Assembly: GCF_009931695.1 (NCBI RefSeq)
Contig: NZ_CP048000.1
Location: forward strand, 1,808,501 to 1,872,500
Source of the DNA: Anaerocolumna sedimenticola
GTDB lineage: Bacteria; Bacillota; Clostridia; Lachnospirales; Lachnospiraceae
Length of the DNA stretch: 64,000 bases
Direction of reading: 5' to 3'
The notes below the pieces were generated by a model. That model was not told the DNA's origin. It did no database searches and saw nothing but the letters and a program-made list of their open reading frames with translations. The first letter of the stretch is position 1; every line of letters starts with the position of its first letter. This document shows positions 35,789 through 44,178 of the stretch, in pieces. The position numbers and the translations under genes were made by a program.

Positions 35789-36133
35789 TACCAAATTAAA
35801 GAAAATAATAAAATAATTTTTATTTTTCTTTTAATAGTATTCCACGATATTAGATTTATGACTAGTTCCTTTTTGAGGATGCTCTTTTTAAATCATCCCT
35901 GTAGAGCAACTGGTCATTCACAATAGGATTGTACTTCAATAGCTCATGTTTTATTCACAAAATGAACATATATGCAGCATAAACGTTGAGTGGGATGGAG
36001 GGAAAGACAGCCTTGGAGGACTTTGGAAGCTAGTATAAATTTGATACTAAATATATGATTGTTTAGTATGTATAAAAATAATTAGTACTTGAACAACAAA
36101 CAAAGTCATGATATTATCTAATAAATTCTATAT

Positions 36134-36164
36134 ATTGTATACAATCAAAATAGATAGCTATAAG
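36134..36164 (+). promoter_or_regulatory. possible nitroreductase promoter with palindrome
   Basis: TTGTAT (36135-36140), 18-bp spacer, TATAAG (36159-36164). The perfect palindrome ATTGTATACAAT (36134-36145) overlaps the -35 and could be an operator. The match to consensus is moderate. Confidence 0.35.
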
Positions 36165-36259
36165 TAATCCGCTTTCTTTCAGGTTATAATTCCTGAAGAA
36201 AATGATATGTTATATAGTTGGATAATTAGATAGGATGAACTTAAAAGGAGGTAATCATT

Positions 36260-36862
36260 ATGTCAAAATCATTTTGGGAAACTGTAAAAGGCAGAAGAAG
36301 TATATATGGCTTTAGTAATGAAAAAGTTGTAAGTGAAGACCGCATTGAGCAAATAGTAAAAGATGCTGTTAAATATACACCATCTGCTTTTAATTCTCAG
36401 AGTACAAGAGTTGTTGTATTATTTGATGAAAATAACAGAAAGTTATGGGATTTTACTCTCGAGGAATTAAAGAAATTAACTTCGGAAGAACAATTTGAGG
36501 GTACGAAGGCAAAAGTTAATAACGGCTTGGCTTCGGGCTATGGAACCATTCTTTTCTTTGAAGATCAGAATGTTGTAAAAGGTTTGATGGATAATTTCCC
36601 ATTATATAAAGATAATTTCCCTGTATGGTCCGAGCATACCAGCGCAATGCACCAATATGTAATCTGGGCAGCTTTAGAGGCAGAAGGGCTCGGTGCTTCC
36701 CTGCAGCATTATAATCCGTTGATTGACCAGGCAGTGCAAAAGGAATGGAATATTCCTGAGAATTGGAAGCTTGTGGCTCAGATGCCGTTTGGTAAACCTT
36801 TGGGAGAACCTGGTGAGAAAGAAATTTCCGATCTTGATGCCAGAATTAAGATATATAAATAA
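36260..36862 (+). CDS. nitroreductase family protein
   Basis: 200 residues with the FMN-contact pattern KGRRSIYGFSNE (about 10-21) and YTPSAFNSQSTRVVVL (about 39-54), and GLGASLQHYNPLID (about 135-148). This is the YfkO/HBN1-type NAD(P)H-FMN nitroreductase group often linked to oxidative or lipid stress. Strong AGGAGG before the ATG. Followed by a likely structured RNA and a terminator. Confidence 0.9.
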   Translation: MSKSFWETVKGRRSIYGFSNEKVVSEDRIEQIVKDAVKYTPSAFNSQSTRVVVLFDENNRKLWDFTLEELKKLTSEEQFEGTKAKVNNGLASGYGTILFFEDQNVVKGLMDNFPLYKDNFPVWSEHTSAMHQYVIWAALEAEGLGASLQHYNPLIDQAVQKEWNIPENWKLVAQMPFGKPLGEPGEKEISDLDARIKIYK

Positions 36863-36866
36863 AAAG

Positions 36867-37135
36867 TCTTCCGGACAGGATATACAGGAGCACCCAAACG
36901 GAAGATATCCTTTGGATGATTGTCACAGAAGCAAAAGTGCATCGGCGCTAGGGGCTGTCGCTTTAACGATTGAAAAATCGTGAGGCGGCAGCTTCCTTTT
37001 GTCTACGCTTTGAACAAGGTGCAAAATGAATGCTTCGAAATCTTGCAAAGGTCGCATGATCAGGAGCATTGACACCTTCTAAGAGAAACATATATTTTAC
37101 CATAAATCCCTTACTTTTCGAAGTTTGGGATTTAT
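36867..37135 (+). ncRNA. candidate structured RNA, element 1
   Basis: About 270 nt between the nitroreductase stop and a terminator at 37102-37135. In order: stem TCTTCCG/CGGAAGA (36867-36905) around CAGGAGCACCCAAA; GATATCCTTTGG (36904-36915); small hairpin GTGC-ATCG-GCGC (36937-36948); stem GCTGTCGC/GCGGCAGC around ACGATT/AATCGT; CTAAGAGAAACA (37079-37090). The same motifs in the same order recur at 51118-51310 with compensatory changes in stems. Not protein coding. Family name not known to me; raiA-type RNAs are worth comparing. Confidence 0.45.
37102..37135 (+). terminator. terminator of candidate RNA 1
   Basis: ATAAATCCC pairs with GGGATTTAT around an inner ACTT-TTCG-AAGT stem, followed by TTTTGTTG. 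Confidence 0.7.
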
Positions 37136-37205
37136 TTTGTTGTCGAAAAAGTAGGACGGCGCCTCAGAAATCTTGAATGTTTATCACATAGATTTATAAA
37201 AGACT

Positions 37206-37353
37206 AGCGTGTGATTATTAATCCATTAAGAGACCGTTTGCCGCCATCGGTACTTAGGTTGTGGCAGAATCACTTATCTGCCATGACCTTATGTACCGCT
37301 ATGTGCGGCAACCGAGTGAGAACGTGTCTTTTGTTGGATAATAATCACACGCT
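37206..37353. repeat. 148-nt long imperfect hairpin
   Basis: Outer arms AGCGTGTGATTATTAATCCA (37206-37225) and 37334-37353 pair with one bulge. Inward, AAGAGAC/GTCTTTT, TTGCCGC/GCGGCAA, GGTAC/GTACC and a 13-bp AGGTTGTGGCAGA stem (37256-37268 with 37277-37289) close on an 8-nt loop. It ends 12 bp before the leftward serine hydrolase stop. Could be a palindromic mobile element or a structured RNA; no target duplication or classic terminator tail is evident. Confidence 0.85.
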
Positions 37354-37365
37354 ATTTTGATAGAT

Positions 37366-39540
37366 TTATTTAATATAGTTAATGGTAAAACTGGTGTTTA
37401 CATCTCCCGCGAACACAATATATCCTTTTTCAGGTAAGGTTACCGTATCCTTTTTAGTAATATAGGAATCTATTATACAGGAATTATTAGTATCATATAC
37501 ACTGAAAGAGGCATTTTTAGGGAGTGTAACCTTAAGTTTTTTATTGGCAGATTTTGTACCGATTTTATACCATTTAGCATATCCGTTACCGGTTATGTCC
37601 GCTTTAAATGCAGAAGCCGGCAAAGTTTTAATCTCATCTTCCGATAATAATATGCTGCTTTCCGCTTTCAGGTATTCGGTACCATTATCCTGATAAAAGA
37701 CAAAATCACTTAAATCTCTGCCGAAAACACCTGGTATCTGTAAAACTGCTCTAGCAGTATTGCTGTCTGTAATTTTAGCATAAAGACAATAACCCTCCAA
37801 ATCATTTAACAGGCTGATCTTGCTATACATGGAACCAATAGCATAATATTCGGAATCATATTTTTCGTTAACAAGGAAATAGTATTTCCCGTTTCTTTTC
37901 TCCCAAGCTGATTTTACTTCCTGTGATATTGGATTATCCGTAAATTTCTGTGCCTGATAACCGTCCGTTACGGTCTGCCCTAATCCTGGCAGTGCCACAT
38001 ATCCGGAGACATTCAGATAAGTAATGTCATTCTTTCCTTTTTCGAAACTGATATAAGCACTGCCGTCACTGTAATAGAATTTTCCGTCACCGGTATAAAT
38101 AAACTTCTGAGCGGGGACAGCAGGTGTTGTAAGAGTGTTAAAAGTTAAGATACCGTCATTACTGATTGTTACCTTATAAGTACCGCCGTAACTTCCATAT
38201 ATTCCGGCGTATTGTCTTAGATTTTCCGGCATCTCTGACTTCACCGGTTTCGTATATGTTACATCAGGGATGATTTCATCAATGTCACCTTTTGCTTTTA
38301 AAGCTGCTAAGAGGATTTCCTGAGCCATAACCTGGTTATACATACTGGACCCTCCGGAAGATAATACGGCAACTGCCATATTTTTCTCCGGTAAAACGGT
38401 CAGATTACCATGATAAAATAATGTGTCACCGCCTTTTGATAAAGCTTTAATACCGTATTTTTCAAAGGGGTAGGTTGTTACGCTGTCCCAGCCAAGACCG
38501 TAGTTTATTATGGAAGACTTATCTTCAGACCACAAGCCATTTAAATATTCCTTATTTTCCATAGATTTTGCAGAAGAATTATCAAGTACGGAAGAATTGG
38601 AATCATTCATAAATATCCTGGCAAATTGGCATAAGTTACCGGCAGATGAGTACATGCCGCCTGCTCCGATCATATTCAGGGTCTCTGTTGGTAAAGTCAT
38701 ATTTGAACCTTGTAGATAAGTTTTTGCTAACCGATCCTGATCAAAAGTATCCTGTGGCGTTTTGGTGTTATATAGATCGAGAGAATCAGAAATATTTTCT
38801 TTCATATAATTCGTAAAGCTCTCTCCGGATACTTTTTCCACTAAAATTTCTGCCAGGGTAAAACCATCGTTGCAATAAACGGAAAATTCACCGGGATCAG
38901 CCTTCAGTCTGGAAGTTTTTAATGAATTCAATAAATTTTTATAAGCTGTATTATCCTTATCATTAAATAATACTGCGCTTCCAAGGGAACTTCCCATTAA
39001 CCCTGAAGAATGGTTTAATAACATTCTTACGGTAATATCCTTATAACGGGAATCGGCCATGGTGAATTCAGGTATGTAGTCCGTAACCGGTGTATCCAGA
39101 TTAACCTTACCATCCTCTACTAATTGCATTACTGCAACAGTTGTGAACATTTTACTGATGGAACCGATACCATACATATTGGTATCCGTCAGGGGTGTAT
39201 TGGAATTTTTACTATAGACTCCGGAATGACCGGATACTGTAATCTTACCGTCTTCCAGCAAGGCATATTGTACACTGGTTGCTCCATATAGAGTAGTTAA
39301 AGTAGCAGCTTTATCTTCTGCCAGTTTTTTTATTGATGTAATGTCATCACTCGGAGCAGGATCAGCTGTATCCTGACTCAAAGCTGCTTTAACTGGTTGT
39401 GAAAGGAAAGTCAAAGTTGTACTACTTTGGCTTTTAGGCATGAGATCCGTTGCTTTTGCGGATACATAAGTATTCGGCATTAACGTAATTGTTAGTGCCA
39501 ACACGACGGAGAGGCCGGTCTTTACTAATTTTCTTACCAT
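37366..39540 (-). CDS. secreted serine hydrolase, beta-lactamase/class C PBP family
   Basis: 724 residues. Signal peptide (hydrophobic core LSVVLALTITLMP). The hydrolase domain (about 75-410) carries S-I-S-K (GSISKMFTT, about 129-137), Y-C-N (about 225-227) and a late YHGN near 375 in place of KTG/HxG. The C-terminal 300 residues are beta-rich (DUF3471-like and unassigned), probably substrate or wall binding. Such proteins are D-amino-acid peptidases or esterases rather than true beta-lactamases. AGGAGG precedes the ATG. Single gene. Confidence 0.85.
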   Translation of the reverse strand: MVRKLVKTGLSVVLALTITLMPNTYVSAKATDLMPKSQSSTTLTFLSQPVKAALSQDTADPAPSDDITSIKKLAEDKAATLTTLYGATSVQYALLEDGKITVSGHSGVYSKNSNTPLTDTNMYGIGSISKMFTTVAVMQLVEDGKVNLDTPVTDYIPEFTMADSRYKDITVRMLLNHSSGLMGSSLGSAVLFNDKDNTAYKNLLNSLKTSRLKADPGEFSVYCNDGFTLAEILVEKVSGESFTNYMKENISDSLDLYNTKTPQDTFDQDRLAKTYLQGSNMTLPTETLNMIGAGGMYSSAGNLCQFARIFMNDSNSSVLDNSSAKSMENKEYLNGLWSEDKSSIINYGLGWDSVTTYPFEKYGIKALSKGGDTLFYHGNLTVLPEKNMAVAVLSSGGSSMYNQVMAQEILLAALKAKGDIDEIIPDVTYTKPVKSEMPENLRQYAGIYGSYGGTYKVTISNDGILTFNTLTTPAVPAQKFIYTGDGKFYYSDGSAYISFEKGKNDITYLNVSGYVALPGLGQTVTDGYQAQKFTDNPISQEVKSAWEKRNGKYYFLVNEKYDSEYYAIGSMYSKISLLNDLEGYCLYAKITDSNTARAVLQIPGVFGRDLSDFVFYQDNGTEYLKAESSILLSEDEIKTLPASAFKADITGNGYAKWYKIGTKSANKKLKVTLPKNASFSVYDTNNSCIIDSYITKKDTVTLPEKGYIVFAGDVNTSFTINYIK

Positions 39541-39940
39541 TTCATTATCCTCCTGTAATTATTCCTTTATTTACCATTGTATTATAGCATAACTATGATA
39601 GGAATCAATTAACTTAATCAAACTTTAATCTAATATCAGAGGAAGTTTTCCGGTTGTTAAAATATTATAGTACACTAAAGAATATTTTACAAACAAATAA
39701 AAAACAAAAATAATTTAAAAAAATATAAACTAATATTGACAAAGGAAAGAATTGGGTTGTATAATATTACCCATAAAGAAAGCTTATATTGTTTGAAAAT
39801 AATAATAATATACAACGTAGAAGTGATATGGAAATATTAGTTTGTATAATAATTCGATATTTTTTAAACAATATATAACTTTTATAAACAAGTTTAGATA
39901 AGTCTAAATATGAATTTTAACCAAAAAGGAGGAAAAAAGT
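39541..39940. other. 400-bp divergent intergenic region
   Basis: AT-rich, with the importer promoter at 39736-39765 followed by a leader of about 170 nt. No gene. No cre-like site with a central CG was seen. Confidence 0.5.
39736..39765 (+). promoter_or_regulatory. promoter of the sugar ABC importer
   Basis: TTGACA (39736-39741), 18-bp spacer, TATAAT (39760-39765). Confidence 0.65.
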
Positions 39941-41380
39941 ATGAAAAGAAAATTATTTAGTCTGTTACTGTGTCTCATTCTGACGGCATCAACGCTATAC
40001 GGATGTGGAGCTAAGAAGACAGCTACAACAGACTCGGAAGCGGCTGATCCGGCTGCAGCACAGGAACAGGGAGCAACAAGCGAGGGAGAGGCGAGTACAG
40101 CCGAGGGAGAAGAGAGTACGGCAGAGGGAGAAGTAGTAGCAGATGCCATTACAACAGTTGGTCCTGAGGATGGAACACATCTTGAGATGTGGACTTTTGT
40201 GGAATTACATTCCAATTTCTATGCAGAGATGCTGGAACAATGGAATAAGGAACATCCCGATAAACAGCTTAACATCACTTTTACTACATATCCATACGCT
40301 GACATGCATAACAAATTAATGTTAGCCAATCAATCCGGTTCCGGTGCTCCAGATCTATGTGATATTGAAATAGGCCAGTTTCCTAATTTCCTGCAGGGCG
40401 AGGTTCAGTTCCGCCCGATGAATGATGTAATTGAACCATATAAGAAAGACATTGTACAGGCTCGTCTGGATATTTACAGTAAAGATGGCAATTATTACGG
40501 AGTTCCTACCCACGTAGGTGCTACTGTTATGTACTATAATACAAAAATCTTAGAACAATACGGCATAGATTATACCAAGATAAAGACCTGGGATGATTAT
40601 GCAGAAGCTGGAAAGCAGTTAAAAGAAGCCAGCGGAGGTAAAGTATATATGACCAGCGTGGATACAGGCGGAACTGACTGGCTGTGGCTCGCAATGGCTG
40701 AATACGGGGAAGATTACACCACAGAAGACGGTGCTCCGAATATCGAACTTCAATCTATTAAGAACATGATAAATATGCAGAAAGGCTGGCTGGATGAAGG
40801 TATTGCCATGGTTTCTCCCGGCGGTCAGGTAGATATGGAAGAGGGATATGCGAATGTAGCAGATGGCAATATTGTATCTTTCCCGAAAGCAATGTGGTTC
40901 ATGTCAAGATTTTTAAATTACATGCCTGAAATGACAGACACCTGGGCAATCGCTCCCTGCCCGGTATTTGAAGAAGGCCAGCCTCGTTCCGTAGGTATTG
41001 GCGGTACCGGTACGGTGGTCTCCTTACAGTCTAAGAATGCTGATTTGGCAGCTGAATTCATAGCCTGGGCTAAATTGTCCTATGACGGTAATGTTAAGAT
41101 ATGGGAAAATCTTGGATTTGATACCTGTAATACAACAATCTGGACGGATGAAACAATCACGAAGGATACAAGTAATAAATATATTGCATACTTTGTTACC
41201 AATCCCTTTGATACACTTAATGAGATTAAAGATGAGATCGGTAAGATAAAAGTAGGTACCATAAATCCTGCTATTTCAGAACAATTTAATTTAACGATTC
41301 TAAATAACTGCTTTGAAAACGGTGCCAATGTAGATGATGAGTTAAAGACGGCACAGGAAGCATTAGAGATTGAATATTAA
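39941..41380 (+). CDS. ABC transporter sugar-binding lipoprotein
   Basis: 479 residues, family 1 extracellular solute-binding protein. Lipobox LYGC (Cys at about 24), then an acidic low-complexity tether (AEGEESTAEGE repeats, about 45-65), then the binding fold (LEMWTFVELHSNFYAEMLEQ; GAPDLCDIEIGQF). Clostridial CUT1 systems bind oligosaccharides; the ligand cannot be told. AGGAGG precedes the ATG. First gene of a three-gene operon with two permeases; no ATPase gene, so a shared MsmK-type ATPase elsewhere is expected. Confidence 0.93.
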   Translation: MKRKLFSLLLCLILTASTLYGCGAKKTATTDSEAADPAAAQEQGATSEGEASTAEGEESTAEGEVVADAITTVGPEDGTHLEMWTFVELHSNFYAEMLEQWNKEHPDKQLNITFTTYPYADMHNKLMLANQSGSGAPDLCDIEIGQFPNFLQGEVQFRPMNDVIEPYKKDIVQARLDIYSKDGNYYGVPTHVGATVMYYNTKILEQYGIDYTKIKTWDDYAEAGKQLKEASGGKVYMTSVDTGGTDWLWLAMAEYGEDYTTEDGAPNIELQSIKNMINMQKGWLDEGIAMVSPGGQVDMEEGYANVADGNIVSFPKAMWFMSRFLNYMPEMTDTWAIAPCPVFEEGQPRSVGIGGTGTVVSLQSKNADLAAEFIAWAKLSYDGNVKIWENLGFDTCNTTIWTDETITKDTSNKYIAYFVTNPFDTLNEIKDEIGKIKVGTINPAISEQFNLTILNNCFENGANVDDELKTAQEALEIEY

Positions 41381-41431
41381 TATCATGATATTAAATGCAG
41401 TAATTTAAAAATTATTAATATAAAGGAATTT

Positions 41432-41501
41432 GGGGATTTGTATAAATACATAGATTCAACCTGTGAAAAACAGGCGGATAGGCTGGTATTTTACAAACCC
41501 C
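41432..41501 (+). promoter_or_regulatory. structured gap between binding protein and permease genes
   Basis: GGGG-A-TTTGTA pairs with TACAAACCCC over 70 nt, with an inner hairpin CCTGT-GAAAA-ACAGG (41460-41474). Such hairpins after a binding-protein gene often stabilise its mRNA and lower permease expression. Confidence 0.4.
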
Positions 41502-41538
41502 TCTTCCTGTTTCTATATGAATGGAAAGAAGGATGGAC

Positions 41539-42438
41539 ATGAAAAAACTAAAAAAAATACTATATTCCCAGAAAGCAGCGCCATATATATTTGTTCTTCC
41601 TTTTATTTTGAGTTTTGCTTTTTTTTGGATATATCCACTATTTAGTACGGCTAAGATGAGTTTTCAATCCATACTTCCTGGTGAGGTTGAATGGATTGGT
41701 CTTAAGAATTATTCTAAATTATTAAAAGACTCCGCATTTCATATTGCTATAGCAAACAGTTTTGAATATATGATCTGGACCTTGGTATTGTTAATACCGT
41801 TTCCTATGATTTATGCCTGTTTGATGGACAGCAGATTAGTAAAAATGAAAGGGTTATATAAGGCTTTGCTGTATTTGCCTGCACTTACTTCCGTAGTAGT
41901 GGCCGGTACCATATTCCGCCTGATGTTCAGTGAATTGGAAGGTTCACAGATGAACCAGTTTATTTCCTGGTTTGGATTTGAACCCATTAAGTGGTTAAAA
42001 ATGAAAGTAACCAGTTATTTTGCACTGCTTACCATAGCCTGTTGGAGATGGACCGGGGTAAATATGCTGTATTTTCTGGCAGGACTTAAGAATATTGATG
42101 ATGGTTTATATGAAGCGGCTGAAATAGACGGGGCGAACGGAATTAAGAAATTTATATACATAACCATGCCTTTATTAAAACCTACTACTATTTACGTACT
42201 GACAATCAGTGTATATGCCGGCCTTGCCATGTTTCTGGAAAGCTTTATGTTGTGGAACGGAAATAATTCACCGAATAATATTGGTTTAACCATAGTAGGG
42301 TATCTATACCGGCGGGGCATTGAAAAAAATCAATTAGGTTATGCTTCTGCCGTTGGTCTGGTTCTTCTGGTAATTGCATTATCTATTAATGTGGTTCAAT
42401 TAATCATGAATGGAACCTTTAAAAAGGAGGAGAAATAA
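41539..42438 (+). CDS. sugar ABC transporter permease (MalF/UgpA type)
   Basis: 299 residues from the ATG at 41539, which has AAGGA 6 bases upstream; earlier in-frame Mets do not. Six membrane segments; the ATPase-contact EAA loop reads EAAEIDGANGIKKFIYITMPLL. Works with the adjacent permease as the heterodimeric channel of the importer. Confidence 0.92.
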   Translation: MKKLKKILYSQKAAPYIFVLPFILSFAFFWIYPLFSTAKMSFQSILPGEVEWIGLKNYSKLLKDSAFHIAIANSFEYMIWTLVLLIPFPMIYACLMDSRLVKMKGLYKALLYLPALTSVVVAGTIFRLMFSELEGSQMNQFISWFGFEPIKWLKMKVTSYFALLTIACWRWTGVNMLYFLAGLKNIDDGLYEAAEIDGANGIKKFIYITMPLLKPTTIYVLTISVYAGLAMFLESFMLWNGNNSPNNIGLTIVGYLYRRGIEKNQLGYASAVGLVLLVIALSINVVQLIMNGTFKKEEK

Positions 42439-43320
42439 ATGGAAAGAGTAAAAAATAACTCCTTTGAAAAAGATAGATTAGGTATGAAAGCTAAAAATAG
42501 GATAGCGTCTGCTATTATTATGATATTTTTTACAGCCCTTGGTATTTTGGTAGTATTTCCTTTTGTAGCAGCGGTAATGGCTTCTTTTCGTCCAGGGCAG
42601 GAATTAATCCGATATGGTTTGAGCATTAATTTCAATCTGGCTGAAATGACTTTTAATAACTATAATTATCTTTTTACCGGGGATCACAGTTATTTTCTCT
42701 GGTTTAAAAACAGTATGGTGTTAACTGTATTATCGGTAGCATTAACCTTAATTGTCTGTTATTTTATAGCCTATGGTTTATCCATGTATGATTATAAGTT
42801 AAAAAACCTGCTGTTTTTCCTTGTAATAGCTACCATGATGGTTCCTTTTGAGATATTAATGCTTCCTCTTTATCAGGAAATAATTGACCTGAAACTGATT
42901 AATACGACAGCAGGTGTTATATTGCCAGGATTATGCGGAGCATCCACCATATTCTTTTTCCGTCAGTATATGATCGGACTTCCCAAAGAACTGCTGGATT
43001 CCGGCAGAATCGATGGAGCTACGGAATTTGGTATCTGTATACGTATCATGCTTCCTATAACCAAACCTGCGTTTGCTGCTATGGCTATCTTATGCGGTAT
43101 GGGTGCCTGGAACAGTATGTTATGGCCGCTGTTAGTATATCGGGATGCACATAAATTCACGCTGCCTATCGGATTAAATACACTGTTAACTCCTTATGGT
43201 AATAATTATGACCTGTTAATTGCGGGTTCCTGTTTTGCAATACTTCCTATTTTTATTTTATTCCTGTGTTTTCAAAGTTATTTTATAGATGGTATGACAG
43301 CCGGAGCTGTTAAAGGGTGA
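42439..43320 (+). CDS. sugar ABC transporter permease (MalG/UgpE type)
   Basis: 293 residues, six membrane segments; EAA loop as DSGRIDGATEFGICIRIMLP near the middle. Starts directly after the first permease's stop with AGGAGG inside that gene, so translation is coupled. The last operon gene, closed by the terminator at 43333. Confidence 0.92.
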   Translation: MERVKNNSFEKDRLGMKAKNRIASAIIMIFFTALGILVVFPFVAAVMASFRPGQELIRYGLSINFNLAEMTFNNYNYLFTGDHSYFLWFKNSMVLTVLSVALTLIVCYFIAYGLSMYDYKLKNLLFFLVIATMMVPFEILMLPLYQEIIDLKLINTTAGVILPGLCGASTIFFFRQYMIGLPKELLDSGRIDGATEFGICIRIMLPITKPAFAAMAILCGMGAWNSMLWPLLVYRDAHKFTLPIGLNTLLTPYGNNYDLLIAGSCFAILPIFILFLCFQSYFIDGMTAGAVKG

Positions 43321-43332
43321 GAATATATTAAG

Positions 43333-43380
43333 AGCCTGTCCGAAACTCTCCATTTATGGATTTGTTTCTGACAGGCTTTT
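43333..43380 (+). terminator. terminator of the sugar importer operon
   Basis: AGCCTGTC-GAAAC pairs with GTTTC-GACAGGCT, followed by TTTATTT. Confidence 0.8.
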
Positions 43381-43381
43381 A

Positions 43382-43471
43382 TTTCTGCGAAAGCAAAGTG
43401 AGAATTAGCAAGCTTGCAATAATTCGAACGCACACGCGAACCGTAGAAACTCGCAAAGCGTGTTTCTGCCG
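43382..43471 (+). repeat. 90-bp intergenic repeat, copy B
   Basis: Near-copy of 31825-31918 in the same orientation. The closing hairpin here is GTAGAAAC/GTTTCTGC; compared with copy A the stem positions change in a pair-preserving way. It starts directly after a terminator tail and ends 2 bp before the response-regulator stop. Confidence 0.85.
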
Positions 43472-43473
43472 GT

Positions 43474-44178
43474 TTAATCATCTTCAACCATTCGGTATCC
43501 TACACCGATTTCGGTGAATATATATTCCGGATCCACCGGATTTTTTTCCAGTTTCCTTCGGATATTAGCCATATTAACCCTTAAGATCTGATTATCTTTC
43601 AGAGCAAAAGGACCCCATATTTTTGTTATAATATAATCATAAGTGAGAACCTTCCCCGGATTATGAGCTAAAAGGGATACCAGTTTATATTCTATCTGGG
43701 TTAAATGCACTTCTTCCCCGTTTACGGTTACCAGATATTTATTAAAATCTATAAATAAGCTTTTTGCTTTAAACGTATTTTGTGATGATTTACTTCCGTT
43801 TCCACCCTTATTATTATGGCGGATTGCAGTACGGATTCTGGCTAGAAGTTCTGAAGTACCAAAAGGTTTGGTGATATAATCATCAGCTCCCAAATCCAGA
43901 GCCTGTACTTTGGATTTTTCATCTCCTCTGGCAGATACTACAATAACCGGTATATCGGACCATTCTCTTACTTCTTTTAATACTGCAAGGCCATCCATAT
44001 CCGGAAGACCCAGATCCAATAAAACAACATCGGGGCAATGGGAGGGTATCAGGGAAATAGCTTCTTTCCCGGTGCTGCATTCAATTACTTTATATTCATT
44101 TGCAGACAGTGTAGTTGCAATAAAATTACAAATGATAGGTTCATCTTCCACAACCAGAATCATAGCTTTCCGATTCAT
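43474..44178 (-). CDS. kdpE: KdpE-like response regulator
   Basis: 234 residues, OmpR/PhoB type. Receiver domain with acidic pocket E11-D12 and phosphoacceptor D55 (LLDLGLPDMDG), then a winged-helix DNA-binding domain (ending IFTEIGVGYRMV). KdpE normally controls potassium uptake. Its start overlaps the kinase stop by 4 bp (ATGA), so the pair is translationally coupled. No kdpFABC is in the window; Trk-type potassium uptake genes lie 4 kb away. Confidence 0.85.
   Translation of the reverse strand: MNRKAMILVVEDEPIICNFIATTLSANEYKVIECSTGKEAISLIPSHCPDVVLLDLGLPDMDGLAVLKEVREWSDIPVIVVSARGDEKSKVQALDLGADDYITKPFGTSELLARIRTAIRHNNKGGNGSKSSQNTFKAKSLFIDFNKYLVTVNGEEVHLTQIEYKLVSLLAHNPGKVLTYDYIITKIWGPFALKDNQILRVNMANIRRKLEKNPVDPEYIFTEIGVGYRMVEDD

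Larger units (their letters stand above)
35719..36259. other. 541-bp divergent intergenic region
   Basis: The left end holds the encapsulin promoter and operator-like site; the right end holds a possible nitroreductase promoter. In between are short AT-rich stretches and weak hairpins (e.g. near 35875-35915). I see no gene or conserved RNA. Confidence 0.5.
36863..37365. other. 503-bp convergent intergenic region
   Basis: No protein gene. Filled by the candidate RNA with its terminator (36867-37135) and the long hairpin (37206-37353). Confidence 0.6.

Noticed and set aside
35880..36060. Possible gene remnant upstream of the nitroreductase
   Set aside because: Short frames such as one reading VEWDGGKDSLGG occur but are broken by stops on both sides and have no start signal.
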